Below, one piece after another: positions 1-11,300 of a stretch of DNA of 64,000 nt. Position 1 is the stretch's first letter. Every line of letters begins with the position of its first letter. The stretch lies in assembly GCA_024734555.1 (NCBI GenBank), contig JANPWX010000034.1:675928-739927 (forward strand), given 5' to 3'. This stretch comes from Trochalopteron elliotii. Its lineage: Eukaryota > Chordata > Aves > Passeriformes > Leiothrichidae. Position numbers and translations under genes: made by a program. A model generated the notes under the pieces. It did not search any database and was not told where the DNA came from. It worked only from the letters and a program-made list of their open reading frames with translations.

Positions 1-799
1 CTGTTGTACAGCTAAAATTTTTTGATGTCGTATTTTACATAAAAGTATTTTTCCAGATCCACATGAAAATTTGAAATTAAAGCTGTTGCAAAATTCCTTC
101 CAGTCTCCTTCCAAAATTGGCAATTTTTACTTGGCACATCAATTGCACAGATTTATCTTAAGTAAGATTTCTTTCTAATTGTTGTAAATATCTTAAAAAA
201 TCATTTGTTATGGTCATCTAGAAAAAGGATTTTTTTTAAGATTTGGGGTGGTTCGTTGTTTGGCTTTTTTAGCCTATTGCTCAAAACTGCAGTGAAACTT
301 AATAAAAATAGAAATGCACAGTGGAAGCATGAGATGCTCAGGCCAAGCTGATGAATTAGTACAGGACCAGCAGGAAGAGCTCAGTACTTGTTTGCCTTCA
401 TAGAAGTATAAAATCCATTGTTTTCTGTGACACTGCTGGTTTGCCCCACAGTCTGTTTTGGAAAAGCTTTGTCACTAATCTGGCCATGTGTGGGCATGGT
501 TGTTGTTTATTTCAGGCTGGACTTCGCTGTGCCTGGGCTCCTCTCAGGTGTCTCTGGTCTAGCAGGACCCACTTATTTCTCAGTGAATTTATAACCTTTA
601 CACAGTCAGTGTCAGAGGGGTAAGAGCAGCTTTCTCACTGAGACAGCAGCCAAGTTTTCTGGGATCTGTGTGAGGCTGCATTCTGCACTGGGCTGTTACT
701 GCATCAGTGCTGCTTCTCTCTCCCCTTTCCACTGCTGGCTTTGGGCACGGTGAGGAACACAGAGTGTGAAGTTAGTAACTCTCAGTGCACTTTCTGTAG
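1..799 (+). other. KMT2C: KMT2C intron (3' part)
   Basis: No coding exon could be recognised. The stretch ends in a splice acceptor (tttctgtag) directly before the first SET exon in the window, so it is the 3' part of an intron whose donor lies outside. The open frame near 441-623 has no family resemblance and no splice support. No repeat was recognised. Confidence 0.8.
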
Positions 800-916
800 G
801 GCCTGGGCTTATATGCTGCTCGAGACATTGAAAAGCACACGATGGTCATTGAATATATCGGGACGATCATCCGGAACGAGGTAGCAAACAGGAAGGAGAA
901 GCTCTATGAGTCTCAG
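800..916 (+). CDS. KMT2C: KMT2C exon: start of SET domain core
   Basis: This 117-nt exon codes 39 residues in frame 0, from GLGLYAARDIEK to RKEKLYESQ. It is bounded by an AG acceptor at 798-799 and the donor CAG|GTAAGG. The GLGLYAAR segment and the EYIGTIIRNEVANRKE segment are the opening of the SET domain of the MLL3/MLL4 histone H3 lysine-4 methyltransferases and contribute to S-adenosylmethionine binding. KMT2C is the catalytic subunit of a COMPASS-like complex that monomethylates H3K4 at enhancers. Only the C-terminal 130 residues of a ~4900-residue family protein are in this window. Assignment to KMT2C rather than KMT2D rests on the residues as I recall them and on the adjoining GALNT11. 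Confidence 0.95.
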
Positions 917-1538
917 GTAAGGGTGTGGTGTTTGTTCATTCTCTCTTTCCCCTTCCCCATTCAGACATTCCTAGAACAAAACAAATGCTGTTCTGCCTGA
1001 TGAATTCAGGTCCCCTGATTTGTTTTCTGCAGTGCCATAAATGCAGAAAGGCTAAAAATAAAACCAGAGGAGTCTGCAGTGGTTGTTACCAGAGTATTTC
1101 GATGTTTAATAAATCTCACAGCAGCCTGGCCAGGTAGGGAGGACACATCCTCTGTTCCAGAGGACACAGCTCTGGCAGACATGTCAGGACCTCAGTTTTT
1201 AATGAGAACTTCTTAAATTTAAAGCCACTTGCTTTGTGTAACCAGATGGCTTTGTAACAGTTAGTGCCTGTCTGGGAAGCAGTCAGATATCCTGGATGAA
1301 AGGCAGTAGGAACTCTTAGGGAAAACTGGATTGTCCAGAGGTTTGTGTTTATGACCCATCATCCCTCACAAACCCGTGGAGACACACGCAGTACATGGCA
1401 GTGCTTTCCCTGGGCAGCCAGTGGGCAGTGCCTGATCTGGAATGCAGGAGGCCACTTGGAGCTGGCCCATATTGTTGGCTCATCACTGGCAATGCAGTAA
1501 CACCTCACCAGGGTCCTTGTGCCACTTGTGTCTTTCAG
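917..1538 (+). other. KMT2C: KMT2C intron
   Basis: GT/AG intron between two SET exons (donor GTAAGG, acceptor tctttcag). No repeat, RNA gene or further exon was recognised. Confidence 0.85.
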
Positions 1539-1612
1539 AACCGTGGCGTGTACATGTTCCGCATTGACAACGACCACGTCATCGACGCCACCCTGACGGG
1601 AGGCCCTGCAAG
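1539..1612 (+). CDS. KMT2C: KMT2C exon: SET domain middle
   Basis: This 74-nt exon codes NRGVYMFRIDNDHVIDATLTGGPA and the first two bases of an arginine codon, completed by the next exon. The acceptor is tctttcag and the donor AG|GTGGGT. The DNDHVIDATLTGG stretch is typical of the MLL-family SET domain. The exon is GC-rich and its neighbouring introns are not, as is usual for a conserved exon in this gene. Confidence 0.95.
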
Positions 1613-2006
1613 GTGGGTGGCCCTGGAGGGGTCCCTGACCTCCCCCTGGGGCATCCCCCGTGTTGGCCTGGGGCTGTTGGAGGCTCTCAGTGTGTGGGGT
1701 TTATTCTCTGAGCTGGTCCATTCAGTCTTCAGGCTGTCCCACTGTCTCTTCCATCAGCTTTGCTCATCTTTCAGTTACGTTTCATGGCAGCTGTGAAGAA
1801 AGGAGGTTTTTTTGATGCTTGATTTTTTTTGACACTTGATTTTTTTTTGGCATTTTCTAGGTAAAGAAACAAGTACAGAGTAATGTAATTGTATGTGGAA
1901 AGGTAGTGAGCCCATGGAGCTAAGGCCATCCTGAGGTTTGGTTCAGATTTGCCTCAAGGGATGGATTTTCCTAAAAGGTTTCATCTGTCCCACTCTTCTT
2001 TCGTAG
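1613..2006 (+). other. KMT2C: KMT2C intron
   Basis: A 394-nt GT/AG intron. It begins GC-rich and turns T-rich near 1805-1860 (two runs of eight or more T). Nothing else was recognised. Confidence 0.85.
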
Positions 2007-2115
2007 GTACATCAACCACTCGTGTGCGCCCAACTGCGTGGCTGAGGTGGTCACTTTTGAGAGAGGACACAAAATTATCATCAGCTCCAGCAGAAGAATC
2101 CAGAAGGGGGAGGAG
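2007..2115 (+). CDS. KMT2C: KMT2C exon: SET domain NHSC motif
   Basis: This 109-nt exon completes the split arginine and codes 36 further residues. It carries YINHSCAPNC, the NHSC signature that forms the pseudoknot around the cofactor and substrate site of SET methyltransferases, then VVTFERGHKIIISSSRRIQKGEE. Acceptor ttcgtag and donor GAG|GTAGGG are intact, and phase agrees with both neighbours. Confidence 0.96.
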
Positions 2116-2342
2116 GTAGGGGCAGGTTCTGGCTTTACACCACTCTTGCCACCTGCATCCATTCTGTGATTCCTGGCCAGTGGCACAACTTGTTTGTGCT
2201 GGGGGGAGGTGACATTTCCCTTCCCCTTTCCTGTCCCTTACAGCGCAGCCTGTGCTGTGTTTTGCTGTTTAACCTGTAGCTACAGGGAAAGCTGTGGCAA
2301 ATCCCATCTCTTTCATAACCACTCTCGTGCCTCTCCTTCCAG
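2116..2342 (+). other. KMT2C: KMT2C last intron
   Basis: A 227-nt GT/AG intron before the terminal exon (acceptor ctccttccag). Nothing else was recognised. Confidence 0.85.
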
Positions 2343-2435
2343 CTTTGCTATGACTATAAGTTTGATTTTGAAGACGACCAGCACAAGATTCCATGTCACT
2401 GTGGAGCTGTAAACTGCCGAAAGTGGATGAACTAG
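2343..2435 (+). CDS. KMT2C: KMT2C terminal exon: SET end and post-SET
   Basis: The last exon codes LCYDYKFDFEDD followed by HKIPCHCGAVNCRKWMN and a TAG stop at 2433-2435. The YDY segment supplies the conserved SET tyrosines near the active site. CHCGAVNC is the post-SET cysteine cluster, which with the NHSC cysteine coordinates a zinc ion. The protein ends Lys-Trp-Met-Asn, the usual end of this family, so the C-terminus is complete and unbroken. The four exons total 393 nt: 130 codons and the stop. Confidence 0.96.
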   Translation, partial: LCYDYKFDFEDDQHKIPCHCGAVNCRKWMN

Positions 2436-4378
2436 AATGCATTCCTTGCTGTCTTTGAGGGTTGCTTGTCCCTAGGAAGAAGTGATTCACATTTTGATTT
2501 TGTCGACGGAAAATTTGTTGCCTTTTTCAAGGGGGAAAAAAAAAAAATATATCACTTCTGGAAATACAGATTTCTACACACAAGTATTTAAAAAGAAAAA
2601 AAGAAAAAAAAGAAAAAAAAAAAAAAAAAGAAAAATAAGCCACCAACCAACAAGCACCAGAAGCAAGCCGGCAAAATCTGAAGCTGACTTTCCAGACACG
2701 TGGAGGTGAAACTGAGTTAACAGAATGGTCCAGCACTTTTGTTTTTGAGCTCACTAAGGAGAAACTGTTTAACTTGGGCAAAGAACCGCTGGCTGACCTG
2801 CAGGAGGGCAGGTGGCCACTATGAATGTAAGACTGAAATCACCAGCGAAAGGGAGAAGTCCAAAGTGCTGGCCACAGCCTTATTTGATAAAGGGGCAGGC
2901 CCTCTAATTAAAGAAAAAAATTTTAAATAAAAGTAGACACCACTGAACAAGGAATGTACTGAAACGACTTCCTTAGGGATAGAGCTAAGGGAAAAAATAA
3001 CTTGCACTAAAATACATTTAAATACTTGATTCCATGAGTCAGTTTATTGTAGTTTTTGATTTCTGTAAAATAAGAGAACCTTTTTGTATTTATTATTGAA
3101 TAAGTGAATGAAGCTATTTTTAAAAAGAAAGTTAGAAGAAAGCCAAGCTGCTGCTGTTACCTGCAGAACTAACAAACTCTGTTACTTTGTATAAAAGTGT
3201 AAATATTTTGAGAAAAAAAAATACAGTATAAAAATAGTTATTGACCAAATGCTACCAGACTCTGCAGCAGTTCGGGTGCTTATTCTCAAACGTTGATAGG
3301 GATGTTACAATATGATCTCATGTACTCACGGACATGCGATTCCCAGTTCAGAATAACCAAAATCTCAATTTAAAGAGAGGGGGTTTTGTATGTTTAAAGC
3401 AGTCTCAACTGTGGTCTTACGAGAATTTTTTAAAGTAAACCTTAAGCCTGGTCAAGGCGTGTATATTACAACTCTGACTTTTGTAGATGTTTGGGTAATT
3501 TAGATTAATTTTATTTGTATTATATTGTTGCATCCCTATTTCTTAAGTCAGGTTTTTTTGTGCTTACAATTTGTGATAACTGTGAATAACTGCTAAAACC
3601 ACCCAAAATAGAGGCTGGACATGGTTTTTATTCTTCAGCAAAAGTAGTCAAGGATTAGGTGACTGTTCAGCCTACATTAAATCAACAGCTTAGAATGAGT
3701 TGGAGCTTCAGTCTGATGCGATAGCCTTCTTAAAAGGAAAACAAGGAAAAAAATTAGGTGTAATGTGCTTGCAGCTGCAGGACTCTGGCAATAGGGTTTT
3801 GGAAAATGTAATTTAAAGATGTGTTTGTATGGATTGTTTTTGTTTACATTTCTTTAAAAAAATAAACACTGTTTTGTGTTTGCTTGTAGAAATTTAATCA
3901 GCATTTTGAACCAGGTTAGCTTTTTATTTTGTACTTAAAATTCTGGTACTGACACTTCACAGGCTAAATATAAAAAAAAAAAATGAAGTTTTTTTTTTGT
4001 GTGCACAATTAAAGTGGACTGTAAACTGTTGGTATATTCAGTAATACAGTTCTGAACTTGTAATGTATATGGCATGATGTATTTTTATCTTACAGAATAA
4101 ATCAATTGTATATATTTTTCTCTTGATAAATAGCTGTATTAAATTGTTTCTTGAATATTTTTCTTCTCTTGTACAATATTCCAACATCCTACCAGTATTT
4201 GTCCTACAGTTTTTTCTGTTCTGTATAATAGTATCTAATGTTGGCAAAAAAAAATACAAAAACAACACAAAAAAATGAATTTTTTGAAGTATACAGAGTG
4301 TTATGGGTTTTGGAATTTGTGGAAACAGATTTAGAAGATCAGCATTTACGAATAAAAATATTTTACATCTATAAAGTG
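2436..4378 (+). other. KMT2C: KMT2C 3' UTR
   Basis: Non-coding tail after the KMT2C stop, AT-rich, with a long A-rich/homopurine section at ~2533-2637. AATAAA hexamers lie at 2926, 3861, 4096 and 4351. The end is placed after the last of these because a GT/T-rich stretch follows it. A length of ~1.9 kb is typical for this gene. The cleavage point is inferred. Confidence 0.75.
4351..4356 (+). terminator. KMT2C: KMT2C distal poly(A) signal
   Basis: AATAAA followed about 25-60 nt later by a T- and GT-rich stretch (ttgtcctttgaggtgtctgg), as expected for a cleavage and polyadenylation site near 4371-4380. AATAAA at 3861 and 4096 could give shorter alternative ends. Confidence 0.65.
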
Positions 4379-5840
4379 CATCCTCCTGTTGTCCTTTGAG
4401 GTGTCTGGATTCTGCTTCTTCCAGGATCTGTGCCTGCTTCCACCTTCGAGAAGTATTTTGCCTTTCCCCTTCTCCAGTGCATCCTGCATTTCACAGTGGG
4501 TGCCACATCCTCCTCTCAACCCCTGAGTCTGAACACCCAGCACCCTTCCCCAGTCCCCTCCAGCCTGCAGGAGGGGGAGTGAGCAAAGGACTGGGTGGGG
4601 TTGAACCTCCAGGTTGCTGCTCAGACAGTGCTGGACAGCAGAGACATTCCCAGCAAAGTCCCAGCACAGGTCCAGACTGAAAAAAGGCTCCAAGATCTAT
4701 CACAGAGCAGTGGGAAGCAGCCAGGCCAGAGCTGTTCCCTGCTGTTACTGACATGGTGCACTTTGGCTGCTGCAGGATCTGCTCCTCGGGCAGCCACGGC
4801 CACCACCCACTCCAGGAGCCAGTGAGGAGATACTTGACACAGGGGCTTAAAAATCAGCCCCAGGCAGTTTCCTTCTTTACAAATAATAAATTCTCAGTAT
4901 GACAGCAGCAAGCTGGGGGCTGTGACAGTGCCTACCCTGGGATGTGGCTTTTCCTTCTGTGCTTGCTCTTCACCAAAGCCTCCTAGGGCAGCTGGGAGCA
5001 GTCACTCAAAGACAGGGCAGAACTGAATTCCTGCTTACAGCAAGCAGAGCTCAGCTGGGAACAGGCCCCTGACCCAGGGCAGGGTTATCCCAGCAGAGAT
5101 CTCTCACCCTCACTCAGGTGAGAGCCTGGCTGTGTGGCTGCACCAGAGCTGTGGCCAGGAACTCCCTGCAGGAACAACTGACACCATCCAAAACTCCATC
5201 ACCTCCATCTGTTCCTGGAAACCAGCACCCTCCCAGTGACAGCAGCCTCCTACTCTTCCCCACTGGGAGCAAAAGGTCAGAAATTCTCTGTGGTGACCCA
5301 CTCAGACTGTAAATAAAGCAAGCTGCTGCTCTGCCTGATTGAGGATTTGTTTGGATTTTCTGGTTTTTTTAACTGTCTTTAAAGAGAACATAAAGGCAAT
5401 AGAAGAAAAGGCCAAGCAAGGCTTCTGCACGATGTGGCTGCCACCAGCAGTGTCACAGAAAAGCCCCACGCACAGCTGGGAACAGCTGTGCCAGCACCTG
5501 CTGCAGTCAGGCTCAACCAGACAGGCATAAATGAAGCTGCAGCCCATCCTTTCACCCCAGCAAAGACTGGAATTTCAGCACAGCAATCACTCAGGCTGCC
5601 TTTGCTGCCAGTGAAAGGGTCCACACATTGAAGAAGCTGAGGCAGGAAGTCAAAGAAATACTAAAATAAAATGAAAACAGAGAAGTGGAAGAAAAAAATC
5701 CAGAAGTTATCTGTCAAGCCTTCCAAGATGTGAGAAAGGGAGCGAAAACAAGGGAAGACTCAAATTGTCTGAACATTATTTTGCATCAGTGTCTAAGCTG
5801 GTGGTTTCAGGTCCAACAGCTACAAAGAGTAAAGCCCATA
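4379..5840. other. Spacer between convergent KMT2C and GALNT11 3' ends
   Basis: About 1.46 kb of unique-looking DNA with moderate GC and many small open frames on both strands, none resembling a known protein. An AATAAA at 5313 on the + strand could serve a readthrough KMT2C end. No repeat was recognised. Confidence 0.6.
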
Positions 5841-5844
5841 CAAA

Positions 5845-6499
5845 TTAATAAAAAAATGATACTTTATTTTAAATGCAGCTACTGTCATGAGTCATCAAAA
5901 TAGACTTTGCAATAGTTACTTTGTTTTAAATATGAGGTGACGAATGACAGCAAAGAACTTAAACTACATGAAATGTCCTAAAATTAAAAGAACTAAATTT
6001 AAATATTACAAATGACAATTATCAGAAGATGAAAGGGAATAAAAACATTTTCCAGAAAAAGTAAAATAATTTTGGCCAGTAAACCCATACTAGAAATGTA
6101 AATTATTGAGATACTGCATGTGAAATAGTCAAGGAGGACTCCTTTCTGTCATTGTCATTTAGAAGATCCACAAAGCTGAAATCTCACCATTTAAATCACA
6201 TTGCTCTAATGATTTCTCTTACTTAAAACCAGTCCAATACTCCAGGATCATCCAAGGAAACGATGATAAATTTCACTTCTTCCTGCAGTGGGGCTGCTGC
6301 TCTCAGTGTGTGACCAGTGACCACCTGGGCCCTCCCAGGCTCAGCTCCTCGGGGCAGGGCATTTCCAGCAGGTCCTTCCGTGCTTGTGCCAGATGTAGCA
6401 GCCAAGGGCTCTGCACAAAACCCTCCAGAATGACTCCAGACCGTGGCTGAAGGGGAAGCAGGGCTCAGCTGAACTCTCCTCAGCCACCTCCTGGCTGTC
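5845..6499 (-). other. GALNT11: GALNT11 3' UTR
   Basis: Non-coding tail after the TGA stop. It ends near an AATAAA on the minus strand (tttatt at 5863-5868), which is followed on that strand by a T-rich stretch. The length (~650 nt) is inferred from that signal. Confidence 0.6.
5863..5868 (-). terminator. GALNT11: GALNT11 poly(A) signal
   Basis: AATAAA on the minus strand, followed by T-rich sequence within 30 nt. Cleavage is probably near 5840-5850. Confidence 0.55.
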
Positions 6500-6631
6500 T
6501 CAGCTCTCAAAGTGCCACTGCTGAGGAAGGGACCCGTCGCAGATGGCCACGGCCACGTAGCCCTTGTGGCTCAGCGGGTCCAGCACCTTCAGGCACTGCC
6601 CCACTGACACCTGGTACAGGCGGTTGTTCTT
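6500..6631 (-). CDS. GALNT11: GALNT11 coding exon 11 (lectin gamma repeat, stop)
   Basis: Codes residues 566-608, from [20 protein letters not shown] to PQQWHFES, then TGA. It forms the third (gamma) repeat of the ricin-type lectin domain, with the QCLKVLD segment and the closing QQW (QxW) motif. The acceptor is ctgctccag. Phase 0 with exon 10. Confidence 0.96.
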   Translation of the reverse strand, partial: KNNRLYQVSVGQCLKVLDPLSHKGYVAVAICDGSLPQQWHFES

Positions 6632-8253
6632 CTGGAGCAGACAGAGAGACAGATGGCATTTGTTTACTACAACTTCTGTTCTCCATTGTCAAACTGGAGC
6701 TGAAAGTGATGCCCAACGGGAAGGGATGCTCCTTCCTGACAGATGGGCCTTTCAGCAGCCTCCCTGACACTCCAGACCCACAGCAGCAGTGGAGTAGAGC
6801 ACACCCCATAACCACGTCCAGCCTTTGAAACAAAGGCTCTCAACGTCCTCACAGGCCCCCAGTTGGGATTTTGTTTATACCACAGTTCTTTAATGAGGTG
6901 GAGGGATGATCAAACCCATTCCCCAGCACTCAGCAAAGAGCCCACAAGGCTGTAGTGGGCAGATGGGTCATAGAATCCTAGAATGGTTTGGGTTGGGAGG
7001 GACCTTAAAAATCATTTAGGTCAAACTCTCCTGCCATGGGAAGGGACATGTTCTACTAGACCAGGTTGCTCCAAGCCCCATACAACTTTGCCATGAACAA
7101 TTCCAGGAATGGGGCACCCACAGCTTCTCTGAGCAACCTGTTCCAGCATCACACCACCCTCACAGCAAAGAACTTCTTCCTAGTATCTAACCTGAACTTG
7201 CCCTCTGTCAGTTTAAAGCCATTCCCCTTGTCTCATGCTCACACATGAAGTGCAGATTCCTCACCCCTGCCACAGGCATCACCAACAGCCACATGCAGCC
7301 ACTGTCAGTGGCCATTCCCTCACTCCTGTAAAATCCTTGCCTGCAAACACAAGCTGCAGAATCTTCAATAACCTCTGCTCAGCAGAATTGTTCAGCTCAC
7401 TATTCCCACTGCCCCCAGCAGTTGTGGCAGTGCTGGTGCAAGTATCAGACACGCAAAACCCTGGGCTCACACAGTATCTGTCTCTCTATCTCCACACCAT
7501 CCTGGGCTGCAACAGGACTTGTGGGACTCCCCTTGGGAACTCGAGCTGCCAGCCAGCAGCATGGAATGAACCTGAGACAGGCTGTGCAGAGCTGTGCTGG
7601 AAGCACCATTGGCAGTGCTGGCAGGGCTCTCCCTCCCTTTGTTCAACCATGTTGGTGCTACAGACTCTGCTAGGCTGAGGGCATGTGAGGGGCAGCCTCT
7701 GAGTGAACACCCAGGAGACAAATTCCATGTATGAGCAGAACTGGCTGTTTTGTGGAATTGGCCACTCCAGGCTTTAACAATTAAACTAACGAGATCAATT
7801 ACAGGGCAGAAGCAACTGCTCTGCCCTGTGCTTCTTCAAGCACTAAGCAGGAATCACCACACGGACTCCTCCTGTCTCCGAGGCCTGCAAACACAACACA
7901 AGAAAGCTCTGGGGTGGATTTTGTTCTCTCTGGCATATCCCAGATGAGCCATAGTGCTGTGGGTGGCTGTGACTGGCAGAAGAAAGGCTCAGTGGAGTTG
8001 CAGAAACCTTTCTACGTTGCAAAGGGCCTGCATGCCCCAGAGCTCAGCAAAAGTCTTATTAAGGCTGAAATGCAGCCATCAAAGGCTGTGCAGCTTCCGT
8101 ACAGGCTGCCTGAACCATGGGCTGGGACTAACTGCCTTAGTACATCTGAGGTTTAGTCACAATTACACTCAACCCTGAAGTCCTGTTAGTGCTCCTGTCC
8201 CTGACTGAGACATTGATTAGAGCCATGAGCCACATGCCAGCCCCTCCACTCAC
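6632..8253 (-). other. GALNT11: GALNT11 intron 10
   Basis: Donor GTGAGT at its 8253 end and AG acceptor at 6632-6633. It contains a CR1 LINE piece at ~6968-7238 (listed separately). The rest is unremarkable, with moderate GC. Confidence 0.85.
6968..7238 (-). mobile_element. CR1 LINE 3' fragment
   Basis: Begins tcatagaatcctagaatgg followed by ttgggttgggagggacctt, the reverse complement of the common avian CR1 3' end, and runs through blocks such as gagcaacctgttccagcatc and agaacttcttcctagtatct. It is 5'-truncated and inserted on the minus strand, the GALNT11 sense. No open frame for a LINE protein remains. Confidence 0.85.
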
Positions 8254-8391
8254 CCCAAACGTCCACTGCTGAGAGCCCCCGGAGCCGTGGCACTTCATCA
8301 GACGAGGGGGGTCGGACGAGCGAGTTTCCGAAACGTCCAAGCAAAGCAGATTGTTCAAAATCAGCTCATGATCCTCGTTGTAAATCCACAC
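8254..8391 (-). CDS. GALNT11: GALNT11 coding exon 10 (lectin beta repeat)
   Basis: Codes 46 residues (520-565), starting [20 protein letters not shown] and ending [11 protein letters not shown]. It holds the LCLD motif, the sugar-binding type of segment in the beta repeat of GalNAc-T lectin domains, and a QQW motif. Acceptor ctctcccag, donor GGG|GTGAGT, phase 0 on both sides. The [20 protein letters not shown] stretch is the one I recall from GALNT11 of other vertebrates. Confidence 0.97.
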
Positions 8392-11300
8392 CTGGGAGAG
8401 AAGACAGACATTTATTGCAACATTTCAGGAATCTTTTTGAAGTTTTCCTTGAATCTTCAAAAGGAGGAGATGCTTCCACACCTGGAGGTCAGAGATGGGC
8501 CTTGCAGTGAGTGGTGAGAACTGGATGCAGCCCCTCCCTGGGGCGCACCTGCAGGAAGCAGGAATGCACTGGTTCACATTTACAGCTTCAACTGCAATTG
8601 GGCTCCTGAACTTACATGACAGAAAAATATCTGTGATCACACTGCAAACCACTGTCAGCCCCAACAAGCAGCAGGGACACGCTCAAGCTGTCAGTCTGTC
8701 CTCTCCCACATGGTGCTTTGAGCAGAGCAGGTATTTTTATTCTTGGCACAGAAACGTGTCAGGCACCTTCAGTTGCTGCCCTTCATGCCCACACCCTGCT
8801 GGCTCTCAGCAAGCCACATCTGGCACAGCTGGATGTTCAGGGAAGCAGGAACAGCAGCTGGTCCCACTGCAGGAGCTGCTGATTCTCTCTCCCTTGTTCA
8901 GCTCCTTCAGGCCTGCAAAGACCTGGGCCAAAATCAGATCTGTGGAAGACCTGGAGCTCTCATAACCAACAGGAGACTGAATCCCAAGCCAGAAAGCAAA
9001 GAAATTAAGGAACTTGGAGGTGTGCATCTCAAAATATGCTGGGTTACAGAGGGAAAGGAGAAAAGAGAAGAAAGTAAATGGAAACTGTAGCCCTGCAGTG
9101 CAGGGAAGATCCTGGGACCACCTGGCTCAACATCCAATGACAGCTATTCCAAATGCACAGTGGAGCCCTGGCATCCCCAGGGCAGCTGGACAGCACTTCC
9201 CAGCCCCTGGGGATGGAGAGCAAGACAACTCCCTTCCCCCTGACTTGTGAGCCTGTGAACCCTGAGCTGAGCCCCTCATTCCTGTCCCTGAAGTACCTAC
9301 AGACACACAAAGTTCTTGTGGGCTGCTCCTGTTCCAGCCCTGTTCCCATTTCTCACAGCTCAATGCTGCACTTGCCATGCCCACTGTATAAGTAATTTTT
9401 TTTTTTTTTTTTTTCCATTAAGCCTGCAAGAGTTTCACAGTCAGAGTATGGAATATCAAACTCCAGGCAGAAAAATCAGGCACATAAATTTTGATTTGTC
9501 TCTTTTTTTGGCCTATGAAACTAATACCAGCCTTCTGGAGGTGTTGGGATTTGGGACACAGCCTCAGTTGGACAGCATGGCTGGAAAACACACAGCTCAT
9601 TATCACAGTGACTACTATAAAACAAGGAAGGCTTCCTTGGAAGAAGTGCAAGGATCACATTAAAATTTGCCCCAACCTCAGGCATTTTGTGCCTTCTAAA
9701 ATAATCTTTTCTGTTTAAACCCTGCCATGAAAAAAAAAAAAAAGGCATGACAAGATTAAAGAGTGAGGAGAGAATGGAGAAATGGCAGAACTTGCCAGAG
9801 AGAATTATTATTGGAAGAATAATGATGGAGCCAAATCCAAACAAGAGATGAACTGGCAAGAGTGGAGAGAGAAAACTGCAGTGACACAGGGAACAGATCT
9901 TCAATCAAAAGCTGAGTAATGGCAAAGAACACAAGACAGTGGTTAAATCCAGTGTGATACTTCTCCAGAAAGGCTCACACAAGACAGCCAAAATTAATTT
10001 CAAACTAATTATGTGTTTAGTGTAGAAAACAAAGGAAAGAAGAAAAATAGGCCTGAATTTGGTTCCATTCAGATTAGAGTATCACTATGAATTTGCAGAT
10101 TATTAACAGATTCAAGCACTGGGAAAGCAAAGCCACCCATGAGGTTTCTTTGTTACACAAGTTCAATCCTTAGCATACTCCAAAAATTATTAACTAATTT
10201 TCTGCTGAAGACTGAAAGGATAATGTTCAGCTCTTGTTGCTAAAGGCTGTCAGGAGCAACAGCCCCATAAAAGAAACTCCTGGCAGGCAGCACAGTGTCT
10301 CAAGTCTATAATCAGAAAGGTGCCTTCCCAGGATTTGTCTCATTTCTGACAGCTCTCTTGTTTTATCATCCTATGTACTTTCTAAAAAAACCCCAAAAAC
10401 CAAAACAACAACCCCAAAAAACCAAACCCAAAAAACCAAAACAAACCCAACCATTAAAAAAATCTAATCTATTTTAAAAAAAGAGGCAACAGAGGTGCAG
10501 GATATTTTCAACCTGCATGCACTTCCTAACTAGTAGAGTTAGGAAAGCATCACTGTGAAGACTTTGGTTTCTAAAAGTGGGATTGTGTCCAGTTCCCACA
10601 CCCAGGAAAGCAGCATCTGTAATTGCTGGCCCCCAGAGACACATGGCAATGATCTGCTCCAAAGGTCCAGGGAAAGTCACTGATCATTTTCACTGGTGTC
10701 AAACAAAATCAATAAGCTGCAATTAGAGAAAAATGGATCATTTCTGTTTGCAAATAAAACATAAATGGCAGATATTATGGAAAAATCCCCTCTCCATAAT
10801 GAAATTTATCCCATTTGTGGTTAAATAAAATATTTAATTTGGTGAATGCTGTAGGACTGGCCTCTTTCTAGCAGCTTTTTCTCCCTGCCTCTCCCCACAG
10901 GCAACAGGTTGATGAAAGGTGCATGGACACCTTGAGGCAGGTGCACAGCATGTGCTACAATAGCTCTTGTAGACAAAATAAATGGGAGTAGGTCCAAAGT
11001 ATGACCTCTGTTAGTCTAAACTTCTTTTACACAGGTGCAACTTAGGAAGAATTGGATGTTTAATTCAGACCCCTCAAAATGTAGTTTAAGCTATTCACAG
11101 ATTTAAGACTGAGGCTTTCTAGGACTTCAGTACCTTCAGGACTTTACTTCATCCATGTGACTCAGACAAATCCCACAGCCTTCTCCTGAATTTCAAAATG
11201 ATCTTAAAGAAGTCAGGAAACATCTTTGGCTTTCAGAGATCAGTGGAGTGCAGCAAAAGGCATGCCTGGCCAACTGGCAAAGCTTTGTGGATACACATTT

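Noticed and set aside
1395..1796. 133-codon + strand open frame near a KMT2C exon
   Set aside because: It overlaps the true exon 1539-1612 but continues through both splice sites; only the exon part is coding, and the KMT2C frame is fixed by flanking exons.
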